From Alloalcanivorax xenomutans (GTDB taxonomy: Bacteria > Pseudomonadota > Gammaproteobacteria > Pseudomonadales > Alcanivoracaceae), in assembly GCF_900217905.1 (NCBI RefSeq), contig NZ_OBMO01000002.1, forward strand, positions 60,827-124,826: 64,000 nucleotides of DNA. The letters run 5' to 3'. Position 1 is the stretch's first letter. Every line of letters begins with the position of its first letter. The translations under genes and the position numbers were made by a program. The notes under the pieces are model-generated. The model did no database searches. It saw only the letters and a program-made list of their open reading frames with translations, and was not told the origin of the DNA. Of the stretch, positions 57,939-64,000 are shown piece after piece.

Positions 57939-58934
57939 TCAGCTCGCGGCGCGCAGCGCCGGAGAGGCGACCTTGCCGTTGAGCTCGGCCTTGGCGGCTT
58001 CGTATTCCCGCGCCAGACGGTCCACGTGTTCGGCCGCGGAGGTCACCTTGTCCACCGTGCCGATGCCCTGGCCGCAGCCCCAGATATCTTTCCAGGCCTT
58101 GGCCTTGCTGTTGCCGCCGGAACCGAAGTTCATTTTCGACGGATCGCTTTCCGGCAGGTCCTCCGGATCAAGGCCGGCATTGCGGATCGACGGCGCCAGG
58201 TAGTTGCCATGCACGCCGGTGAACAGGTTGCTGTAGACGATATCGTTGGCGGAGCTGTCGACGATCATCTGCTTGTAGCCTTCCGCCGCGTTGGCTTCCT
58301 CGCTGGCGATGAACATGGAGCCGATGTAGGCCAGGTCCGCGCCCATGGCCTGGGCGGCGAGAATGGAACGGCCATTGGCGATGGAGCCGGACAGCCCGAT
58401 CGGACCATCGAACCACTGGCGTAATTCCTGAACCAGAGCGAACGGCGACAACTTGCCGGCGTGACCGCCGGCACCGGCGGCCACCGCGATGAGGCCGTCC
58501 GCGCCCTTCTCGATGGCCTTGCGGCCGAAGCGATCATTGATGACGTCGTGCAGGGTGATGCCGCCCCAGCTGTGCACGTGCTGATTGAGGTCCTCGCGGG
58601 CGCCCAGGGAAGTAATCACCAGCGGCACCTTGTACTTCTCGCACAGCTCCAGGTCCTGCTCCAGACGATCATTGGTCTTGTGCACGATCTGGTTGACCGC
58701 GAAGGGCGCGGCGGGCTGATCCGGATGATCACGATCCCAGGCCGCCAGTTCCTCGGTGATCCGGTGCAGCCACTCGTCCAGCTGTGACAGCGGACGGGCG
58801 TTCAGGGAGGGGAAGGAACCGATCACGCCGGATTTGCACTGGGCGATAACCAGATCCGGGTTAGAGATGATGAACAGCGGCGAACACAGTACCGGCAAAC
58901 GCAGCCGGTCGGCGATGGAAGCGGGAAGTGCCAT
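57939..58934 (-). CDS. Nitronate monooxygenase family protein
   Basis: 331-residue FMN-dependent TIM-barrel enzyme of the 2-nitropropane dioxygenase family. Markers are RLPVLCSPLFIISNPDLVIAQCKSGVIGSFPSLN near the N-terminus, LIAVAAGAGGHAGKLSPFALVQELRQWF (phosphate and substrate loop with the conserved histidine) and PIGLSGSIANGRSILAAQAMGADLAYIGSMFIAS (FMN phosphate site). Members oxidise alkyl nitronates or act as enoyl reductases. The TetR neighbour and its operator-like palindrome 62 bp upstream of the start suggest inducible control. AGAGGA precedes the ATG. Confidence 0.9.
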   Translation of the reverse strand: MALPASIADRLRLPVLCSPLFIISNPDLVIAQCKSGVIGSFPSLNARPLSQLDEWLHRITEELAAWDRDHPDQPAAPFAVNQIVHKTNDRLEQDLELCEKYKVPLVITSLGAREDLNQHVHSWGGITLHDVINDRFGRKAIEKGADGLIAVAAGAGGHAGKLSPFALVQELRQWFDGPIGLSGSIANGRSILAAQAMGADLAYIGSMFIASEEANAAEGYKQMIVDSSANDIVYSNLFTGVHGNYLAPSIRNAGLDPEDLPESDPSKMNFGSGGNSKAKAWKDIWGCGQGIGTVDKVTSAAEHVDRLAREYEAAKAELNGKVASPALRAAS

Positions 58935-58995
58935 GGGAAATCCTCTTCATTCCGGCGCCCGTCGGCGGCCGGTCTCATATTGACATTGAAAATTT

Positions 58996-59010
58996 ATTTA
59001 CATTGTAAAT
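58996..59010. promoter_or_regulatory. TetR operator candidate 1
   Basis: ATTTACATTGTAAAT is a perfect 15-bp palindrome (one central base) between the TetR gene and the nitronate monooxygenase gene, 62 bp before the latter's ATG. Confidence 0.65.
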
Positions 59011-59054
59011 TCAATGGTCTGCTCGGAAGCGCATCGCTCCGGGATGGCGATAAG

Positions 59055-59069
59055 ATTTACACCGTATAT
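59055..59069. promoter_or_regulatory. TetR operator candidate 2
   Basis: ATTTACACCGTATAT repeats the left half of site 1 exactly and the right half with two changes. It lies 10 bp after the TetR stop codon, upstream of the monooxygenase promoter region. Confidence 0.5.
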
Positions 59070-59078
59070 CTTTAAAGA

Positions 59079-59726
59079 TCAAGCCTGATCTTCGTGCGCC
59101 GGAGGCCCCGGCTCCAGTGAGGGCGGCGATGCCAGCATGCCCGCGTACAGTGTACGCATGCACTTCTCACGCAGGGTATCGGCGTCGATTTCCCGGTCCA
59201 GACGGCCGGCCATCTCCAGCACCACGATGCCGTGCATGGTGGCCCAGAACATATACCCGATCAGATCCGCGTCCCCTTGCAGCAGGCCGGCATCAATCAT
59301 TAATTGCACATAGCCGATCATGGTTTCATGGGCACGGGCATTGGCTTTGACCAGTTCCGGATAGCGCTCCTCGTCCTGCATGGAGAAGTCGAACATCATC
59401 TGGTACGCGGCGGGATAGCGTTTGGCGAAACGGACATAGGCATCGCCCACGGCGCGGGCCTTGGCACGGACATCCGGGGCCCGGTTCACCGCCCGTGACA
59501 ACGACGAGGCGAACTTGTTATAGGCGGCGGCGCGCACGGCGGCGAGGATTTCATCCTTGTCCCGGAAGTAGCGATACGGTGTCATCGCGCTGACGCCCAG
59601 TTCGGCGGCGATCTGCCGCATGGTCACGTTCTCCGGCCCATGCTCGATGAACAAACGGGTGGCGACATCGCACACCCGTTTACGGAACACCGCCACTTCC
59701 TGATTGGTCTTCGGTTTCTTCGGCAC
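59079..59726 (-). CDS. TetR-family transcriptional regulator
   Basis: 215-residue TetR repressor. The N-terminal helix-turn-helix is VCDVATRLFIEHGPENVTMRQIAAELGVSAMTPYRYFRDKDEILAAV, followed by an all-helical ligand-binding domain (a WHG-type TetR_C fold, FAKRYPAAYQMMFDFSM). A GTG at 59726 with GGGGAG 6 bases upstream gives family length. The frame stays open to 59819, but that part would run through the divergent promoter and an operator-like site. Related palindromes on both sides of the gene suggest that it represses itself, the nitronate monooxygenase-cobU unit and the divergent CoA transferase. Confidence 0.88.
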   Translation of the reverse strand: MPKKPKTNQEVAVFRKRVCDVATRLFIEHGPENVTMRQIAAELGVSAMTPYRYFRDKDEILAAVRAAAYNKFASSLSRAVNRAPDVRAKARAVGDAYVRFAKRYPAAYQMMFDFSMQDEERYPELVKANARAHETMIGYVQLMIDAGLLQGDADLIGYMFWATMHGIVVLEMAGRLDREIDADTLREKCMRTLYAGMLASPPSLEPGPPAHEDQA

Positions 59727-59786
59727 CCGGTTCTCCCCAACCACGCCATTGGCGCGGACCTCGGTTATGGGCTTATATTGGTTTAT

Positions 59787-59801
59787 TGATACAGTGTAAA
59801 T
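59787..59801. promoter_or_regulatory. TetR operator candidate 3
   Basis: TGATACAGTGTAAAT has the full right half (TGTAAAT) of site 1 and a partly matching left half. It lies in the 104-bp gap between the divergent TetR and CoA transferase genes. Confidence 0.55.
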
Positions 59802-59830
59802 CATAACAAAGACAGACATCGGGAGAGATC

Positions 59831-61018
59831 ATGAGTACAACAACACCGCCCGCTGGCGGCAACGCGGGACCGCTTACCGGTGTCCGTGTTCTGGATTTCG
59901 GCCGTTTCATCGCCGGCCCTTTTTGCGCGGCACTGTTGGCGGAGTTCGGCGCCGATGTGATCCGGGTGGAACGCCCGGAAGGCGCGGAAGACCGTTTCCT
60001 GATGCCGGTGACCGACGACGGCACCGGTGCCTTGTACCTGCAGATGAACCGCAATAAACGCTCGCTGGCCCTGGACGTAACCAGCGATGAGGGCCGCGCC
60101 ATCGTGCGCCGGCTGCTGGCCGACACCGATGTGGTGGTGGCCAATCTGCCCCCCACCACCCTGCGCAAGATGGGCCTGGATTACGCCACGCTCAGCGCCA
60201 TCAAGCCGGATATTATCCTGGTCAACCTCAGCGCCTACGGCCAGCAAGGTCCATGGAGCACCCGTCCCGGCTTCGACAGTATCGGCCAGGTGATGTGCGG
60301 TGGGGTGTATCTGAGTGGTGAGGATGGTAAACCCCGCCGCACCCAGGTGAACTGGGTGGACCACGCCACCGCCACCCATGCGGCTTTCGGCACCCTGCTG
60401 GCACTGATGGAACGCAATCTCAGCGGACGCGGCCAGGAGGTCACAGGGGCCCTGCTGAATACCGCGCTGTCCGCCCACGCCCAGCCCCTGGTGGAACAGC
60501 ATCTGGTTGCCAGCAACCGCCAACCGGCGGGCAACCGGGGTATCTTCACCAACCCCGGCGATCTGTTCGAGACCCGTGACGGCTGGCTGGTGTTGCAGGC
60601 GGTGGGCAATCCCCTGTTCCGCCGGCTGGCGACATTGATCGATGAGCCGCAATGGCTGGAAGATCCCCGCTTCCAGGACGATGAGGGGCGCGGCGCCCAC
60701 GGCGAGGAACTGTGTGAGCGTATCGCGGCCTGGTGCGCGGAACGCACCCTCGACGAGGCGCTGGACGCGCTGGCGGAGGCGCGCATCCCCTCGGCGCCGG
60801 TGCTGTCCCCGGCGCAATCCCTGGCCCATCCCCAGGTCCAGGCCACCGGCATGCTGCAGCCCATGACCATTCCCGGACTGGACAAGGAAGCGTTACTGGC
60901 GGCGGCTCCGGTGAATCTGTCGCGCACCCCGGGCAGCCTGCGCCGGCCGCCGCCGCGTCTCGGCGAGCACAACGAGGAAATCCTCGCCGAACTGGAGCGG
61001 GCGGAACAGGCCGGCTAG
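59831..61018 (+). CDS. CaiB/BaiF-family CoA transferase
   Basis: 395-residue family III CoA transferase moving CoA between carboxylic acids. The N-terminal Rossmann part has GPLTGVRVLDFGRFIAGPFCAALLAEFGADVIRVERPEGAEDRF and RNKRSLALDVTSDEGRAIVRRLLADTDVVVANL. Next come NLSAYGQQGPWSTRPGFDSIGQVMCGG and NWVDHATATHAAFGTLLAL, where the catalytic aspartate of the family is expected. The C-terminus has the usual LGEHNEEILAEL. GGGAGAGA precedes the ATG. The acid substrate is unknown. It probably belongs with the TetR regulon and the neighbouring SDR enzyme. Confidence 0.9.
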   Translation: MSTTTPPAGGNAGPLTGVRVLDFGRFIAGPFCAALLAEFGADVIRVERPEGAEDRFLMPVTDDGTGALYLQMNRNKRSLALDVTSDEGRAIVRRLLADTDVVVANLPPTTLRKMGLDYATLSAIKPDIILVNLSAYGQQGPWSTRPGFDSIGQVMCGGVYLSGEDGKPRRTQVNWVDHATATHAAFGTLLALMERNLSGRGQEVTGALLNTALSAHAQPLVEQHLVASNRQPAGNRGIFTNPGDLFETRDGWLVLQAVGNPLFRRLATLIDEPQWLEDPRFQDDEGRGAHGEELCERIAAWCAERTLDEALDALAEARIPSAPVLSPAQSLAHPQVQATGMLQPMTIPGLDKEALLAAAPVNLSRTPGSLRRPPPRLGEHNEEILAELERAEQAG

Positions 61019-61020
61019 GG

Positions 61021-61776
61021 TCAACCCCGCCCGATAAACGGCATTTTGGTGGCCATGATGGTCATGAACTGCACATTGGCGTCCAGCGGCAGTCGCGCCA
61101 TGTGCACCACCGCATCAGCCACATGGGACACGTCCATCATCGGCTCCACCAGGGTGTCGCCGTTGGCCTGGGGGATGCCGCGCCGCATCGGCTCGGTCAT
61201 TTCGGTGGCGGCGTTGCCGATGTCGATCTGACCACAGGCGATGTTGTAAGCGCGGCCATCCAGAGACGTGGATTTGGTCAGCCCGGTCATGGCGTGCTTG
61301 GTGGCGGTGTAGGGGGCCGAACGCGGTCGCGGCGAGGTGGCGGAGATCGAGCCGTTATTGATGATGCGCCCGCCCTGCGGGTCCTGCTCCTTCATGATGC
61401 GGAACGCTTCCTGAGTGCACAGGAAAGCCCCGGTCAGATTGGTGTCCACCACCGCCCGCCAGTGCTTCACCGGCAGCTCTTCCAGCGGCACCGGCGGAGC
61501 GCCGATACCAGCGTTGTTGAACAACAAATCGAGCCGGCCGTAGCGTTCCTTCACCTCGGTGAACAAGGCCTTCACCGAATCCGGGTCGGTGATATCGGTG
61601 GCGATGGCCAGCGCCTGATCCGGTCCCAGCCCGGCGTCCGCCAGCACCTGTCGCAGACGCTCGCCATTACGGCCGGCGGCACCCACGCGATATCCGGCGC
61701 TCACCAGCGCCAGCATCACCGCGCGTCCGATGCCGGTACCAGCTCCGGTCACAATGGCTACGGGAGATGAACTCAT
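61021..61776 (-). CDS. Short-chain dehydrogenase/reductase
   Basis: 251-residue SDR oxidoreductase. The cofactor motif is [18 protein letters not shown] with an arginine (GRNGERL) that favours NADP(H), NNAGIG is at about 90, and the active-site Ser, Tyr and Lys are in [29 protein letters not shown]. It ends with [18 protein letters not shown], a tail seen in a subgroup of uncharacterised SDRs. The start at 61776 is supported by GGAGAG 5 bases upstream. It converges with the CoA transferase gene with only 2 bp between the stops. Substrate is unknown. Confidence 0.88.
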   Translation of the reverse strand: MSSSPVAIVTGAGTGIGRAVMLALVSAGYRVGAAGRNGERLRQVLADAGLGPDQALAIATDITDPDSVKALFTEVKERYGRLDLLFNNAGIGAPPVPLEELPVKHWRAVVDTNLTGAFLCTQEAFRIMKEQDPQGGRIINNGSISATSPRPRSAPYTATKHAMTGLTKSTSLDGRAYNIACGQIDIGNAATEMTEPMRRGIPQANGDTLVEPMMDVSHVADAVVHMARLPLDANVQFMTIMATKMPFIGRG

Positions 61777-61836
61777 CACTGCTCTCCTTTCTGTTCGGGT
61801 TATACTGTCGGCCCCGTTTTTCAAAGCCGATCCGCC

Positions 61837-62478
61837 ATGAAATACGCCATTCTGCCCGTTACCCCCTATGAACAGAACTGTTCTTTCCTGATTTGCGAGG
61901 ACACCGGCAAGGTCGCCATCGTCGACCCCGGCGGCGATCTGCCCCGCATTCACCAGGCTCTCGAGCAGCTTGGCGGCGAGGTGGAAAAGATCCTGGTGAC
62001 CCACGCTCATCTGGACCATGTGGGCGGTGTCGCGGACTTGGCGGAGGAACTGGGCGTACCGATCGAAGGGCCCCACCGTGACGACCAGTTCTGGATCGAC
62101 ATGCTGCCGCAACAGTCACAGATGATGGGTTTTCCACCCGCTCGCCCCTTCACTCCCGCCCGCTGGCTGGAACACGGCGATACCGTCACTGTCGGCGCGA
62201 CGGAACTCAAGGTATTGCATTGCCCCGGCCATACTCCCGGGCACGTAGTGTTCTTCCAGCCGGAAGCCGGACTGGCGGTGGTCGGCGACGTGCTGTTCAA
62301 CGGCTCCATCGGGCGCACCGACTTCCCCCGGGGCGACTACCAGACCCTGATCGACGCCATCCAGACCAAGCTGTTCACCCTGGGCGACGACGTGGCGTTC
62401 ATCCCCGGGCACGGACCAATGTCCACCATCGGCCACGAGCGCCAGCACAATCCTTTCGTTGCCGATCATCGCGGCTAA
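61837..62478 (+). CDS. MBL-fold metallohydrolase, YcbL/glyoxalase II-like
   Basis: 213-residue zinc hydrolase of the glyoxalase II-like YcbL branch. Metal-binding motifs are [11 protein letters not shown] (THxHxDH), [32 protein letters not shown] and the last histidine in [20 protein letters not shown]. It lacks the C-terminal substrate domain of true GloB, which matches YcbL-type proteins (about 210-215 residues). It likely cleaves a thioester such as S-lactoylglutathione, but this is not certain. No strong ribosome site is seen. It is divergent from the SDR gene. Confidence 0.87.
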   Translation: MKYAILPVTPYEQNCSFLICEDTGKVAIVDPGGDLPRIHQALEQLGGEVEKILVTHAHLDHVGGVADLAEELGVPIEGPHRDDQFWIDMLPQQSQMMGFPPARPFTPARWLEHGDTVTVGATELKVLHCPGHTPGHVVFFQPEAGLAVVGDVLFNGSIGRTDFPRGDYQTLIDAIQTKLFTLGDDVAFIPGHGPMSTIGHERQHNPFVADHRG

Positions 62479-62548
62479 TGCTTCATTTGCAGCGAAGGCC
62501 GGGGTAAGGTGCTGTTCGGTTCCCGCCCGGCCGATCAGGAGACCCTCA

Positions 62549-62884
62549 ATGCCGGATAATCATACCCAGCTGTGTAAACTGGCCTATGTTTTGCTTCTTC
62601 TGGGCATCCTTACCGGCGGCCTTACCGCGCTGGTGGCGGTGGTGATCGCGCACCTCTATGCACCGCAGACCGACGATCCGGTCCGCGCCCATTTCCGCTT
62701 CCAGTACCGGACATTCTGGATCGGCTTGTTGTATTACTTCATCTCCGGGCTGACCACGCTGGCGCTGATCGGCTGGGTATTGTTGACCATCACCGTGGTG
62801 TGGTGGGTAATACGGGGTCTGCGCGGCCTGGACAAACTGAACCGCGGCCAGCCACCGGCCAATCTGGAAACCTGGGGCTTTTGA
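62549..62884 (+). CDS. Small inner-membrane protein, DUF4870-like
   Basis: 111-residue membrane protein with three hydrophobic segments (LAYVLLLLGILTGGLTALVAVVIAHLY, FWIGLLYYFISGLTTLALIGWVLLTITVVWWVIRG). The pattern of an initial helix, a DDPVRAHFRFQYRTFW loop and a final RGLRGLDKLNRGQP matches DUF4870-type (Tic20-like) proteins. Function is unknown. CAGGAGA (62536-62541) supports the ATG at 62549. Confidence 0.78.
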   Translation: MPDNHTQLCKLAYVLLLLGILTGGLTALVAVVIAHLYAPQTDDPVRAHFRFQYRTFWIGLLYYFISGLTTLALIGWVLLTITVVWWVIRGLRGLDKLNRGQPPANLETWGF

Positions 62885-62988
62885 CCCGCCCCGCTGTTGC
62901 CGTCGTGGCACATACCGTCATGAGCATTGTCATAAAACCTTCACCGGCCATCGGCACACTGTCGGGCCTGTTTTATCGGGAGTTCACC

Positions 62989-63708
62989 ATGCCTTCTCCG
63001 CGTTCCCTTCTGATCCTGATCTTCGCCACCCTGGCACTCACCGCTTGCGCCCGCAATCCGGTGGTGCAGCTTTATGATGGCCCGAAAAAGCCGGACACCC
63101 AGGTATTGACCGTGCGGGTCCCGACCCAGATGGAAGTCGTCACCATCAATGGCCAGGAGGTAAAAGGCGCCAACACCTTCTTCAACACCTCCCACAAGGA
63201 TCTGAAGTTGACCCCCGGCACCTATGAAATCGTGGCCTACTACAAGGAACTGTGGGACCTGAACTCGGAAAGCCACGAAGTGATGAAATCCGATCCGGTG
63301 GTGTTCCCGGTCAACGGCAAGGCCGGCCAGTACTACGCCATGAACTACAAGCAGCCGGAAAACGCCCGCGAAGCCCGGGAACTGGCGAACAACTTCTCCG
63401 GCTGGGTGGAAAACACCGCCACCGGCGAAAAGACCCCGACCCAGCCCAGTGGCCTGGTGCTCAAGCGCAGCATTCTGGCGCCACTCACCGGCACCGAGGT
63501 GGAATCCTCCACCAGCGAAGCGGTAGCGCCCAAGCCCGCCGCCGTGATCGCTCCCAAGGAAGCGGCCTCCGCGCCGGCTCCCGCTCCGTCTTCCTCGGCG
63601 GCACCAGCGGCGGCACCGGCCGGCAGCTACGTGGACACCTTGAAAGCCCAATGGAACCAGGCCACGCCGGAAGAGCGTCGCGAGTTCCTGCAGTGGATTT
63701 CCAAGTAA
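62989..63708 (+). CDS. DUF2057 lipoprotein-like protein
   Basis: 239-residue secreted protein. The signal peptide ends LALTAC-AR (lipobox), so it is probably a lipoprotein. Residues of about 25-165 match the DUF2057 (YccT-like) plan: VVQLYDGPKKPDTQVLTVRVPTQMEVVTINGQEV, LKLTPGTYEIVAYYKELWD, SDPVVFPVNGKAGQYYAMNY. A Pro/Ala-rich linker (APAPAPSSSAAPAAAPA) leads to a final short helix, LKAQWNQATPEERREFLQWIS. The ATG at 62989 has CGGGAG upstream. An earlier in-frame ATG at 62923 would disturb the signal peptide. A hairpin follows the stop. Confidence 0.82.
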   Translation: MPSPRSLLILIFATLALTACARNPVVQLYDGPKKPDTQVLTVRVPTQMEVVTINGQEVKGANTFFNTSHKDLKLTPGTYEIVAYYKELWDLNSESHEVMKSDPVVFPVNGKAGQYYAMNYKQPENAREARELANNFSGWVENTATGEKTPTQPSGLVLKRSILAPLTGTEVESSTSEAVAPKPAAVIAPKEAASAPAPAPSSSAAPAAAPAGSYVDTLKAQWNQATPEERREFLQWISK

Positions 63709-63720
63709 GCGGCACAGCCC

Positions 63721-63751
63721 TGGACGAAGCGCCCCTTGGGAGCTTCGTCCA
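63721..63751. terminator. Hairpin after the DUF2057 gene
   Basis: TGGACGAAGC/GCTTCGTCCA is a perfect 10-bp stem with an 11-base loop, 12 bp after the stop codon. There is no T tract, so termination strength is uncertain. Confidence 0.6.
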
Positions 63752-63764
63752 TCCGGTCCCACCT

Positions 63765-63897
63765 TTAACGATTCCGCTCAGTGCTTTCCCACAGTGACCG
63801 CTCGTAGTCGAGTTGCAGCAGCGCCCCAGACGCCGGATACGCTTCCAGCGCGGCCCCGGACAATCCTAGCCGGGCGGAGGTAATGAACAGCCGCCGC
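63765..63897 (-). pseudogene. C-terminal remnant of an SMP-30/gluconolactonase gene
   Basis: Reading leftward, the last 42 or so codons before a TAA at 63765-63767 give RRLFITSARLGLSGAALEAY, PASGALLQLDYERSLW and so on. The T-(S/T)-A-R-x-G-L...(Y)P-x-(S/A)-GALF-like ending is the C-terminus of SMP-30/regucalcin-type lactonases. Immediately upstream of the remnant is DNA that looks like an IS end, so the coding sequence is broken. The rest of the gene, if it still exists, would be beyond the right edge of the window. Confidence 0.55.
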
Positions 63898-64000
63898 TGA
63901 TCTGACCTGCCCCCAGTCTTTAATCCAACTGCTCCCTAGTAATGTCCGTTACTTTTGAATCAGTTTTTCCAAGTCGGAGAGCGGAGGCAAACTCCAGGGG
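63898..64000 (-). mobile_element. End of an IS3-family-like insertion sequence (partial)
   Basis: The stretch TGACCTGCCCCC (63903-63914, possibly starting at TGA 63898) resembles the terminal repeats of IS3-family elements, which often begin TGA and contain a run of C. Just inside, a minus-strand frame runs from the window edge to a TAA at 63920-63922 and encodes PLEFASALRLGKTDSKVTDI and a few more residues. In IS3 transposases, a (T)PxEF segment lies near the C-terminus, and the stop codon sits a few bases from the end. Only about 100 bp are visible, so the family is tentative. Confidence 0.45.

Noticed and set aside
1..64000. CRISPR array, tRNA or rRNA genes, prophage
   Set aside because: No regularly spaced repeats, no tRNA cloverleaf or rRNA-like stretch and no phage structural genes were recognised while reading both strands.

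Overview
The window reads as chromosomal DNA of a high-GC marine or hydrocarbon-degrading gammaproteobacterium. The closest match I can suggest is the Alcanivorax/Alloalcanivorax group. This is inferred from gene content (two acyl-CoA ligases, acyl-CoA dehydrogenase, malonyl-CoA decarboxylase, acetoacetyl-CoA reductase, (R)-enoyl-CoA hydratase), from porin, TonB and lipoprotein genes that imply an outer membrane, and from a Pseudomonas-like ColRS locus. No rRNA, tRNA, CRISPR array or prophage was recognised. Genes are tightly packed, with many 4-bp ATGA overlaps.

Layout. 1-4.5 kb: a partial small gene, a porin, a degenerate EAL protein, an alpha/beta hydrolase without its nucleophile, and a chemoreceptor. 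4.5-8.2 kb: a copper-resistance operon (Cys/His-rich protein, copA, copB, cytochrome c) behind a MerR-type promoter. 8.2-12.3 kb: carbonic anhydrase, FKBP isomerase, acyl-CoA ligase and a LysR regulator. 12.5-16.1 kb: three tandem paralogous LuxR-type regulators. 16.3-18 kb: a large lipoprotein. 18.2-28.1 kb: lipid and acyl-CoA metabolism, arranged as a permease plus AlkK-like ligase unit, a malonyl-CoA decarboxylase operon, and a divergent MaoC hydratase and isochorismatase-like pair. 28.2-31.7 kb: a FixL/FixJ-like two-component pair and an MFS exporter. 31.7-35.7 kb: a REP pair, an Rrf2 regulator with a CPYCH flavoprotein, and a TonB receptor behind a probable Fur box.

35.8-48.9 kb is a B12 region. 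A cobalamin riboswitch at 43970-44200 precedes btuB-btuF-btuC-btuD-cobB-cobO-cobQ. cobD (threonine-phosphate decarboxylase) and cbiB lie upstream on the same strand, and cobT-cobC-cobS run the other way. The missing kinase/guanylyltransferase cobU is about 9 kb away (57.4 kb), in front of an unrelated oxidoreductase. Together these genes cover corrinoid uptake, a,c- and later amidation, adenosylation, aminopropanol attachment and lower-ligand assembly. No corrin-ring synthesis genes are present here.

48.8-52.3 kb matches the Pseudomonas ColR-ColS-WarA-WarB envelope-stress arrangement. It is divergent from two secreted phosphoesterase lipoproteins (PhoD type and calcineurin type, 52.6-56.4 kb). 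After these comes a 417-bp gene-free stretch holding two inverted copies of a structured repeat. Its stems differ in sequence but keep full complementarity, and I consider this the most unusual feature of the window. 56.9-61.8 kb: cytochrome c5-like lipoprotein, cobU, nitronate monooxygenase, TetR regulator, CaiB-type CoA transferase and an SDR enzyme, with three related palindromes that look like TetR operators. 61.8-64 kb: an MBL hydrolase, a small membrane protein, a DUF2057 lipoprotein, and finally an SMP-30 gene remnant apparently cut by an IS3-type element that runs off the window.
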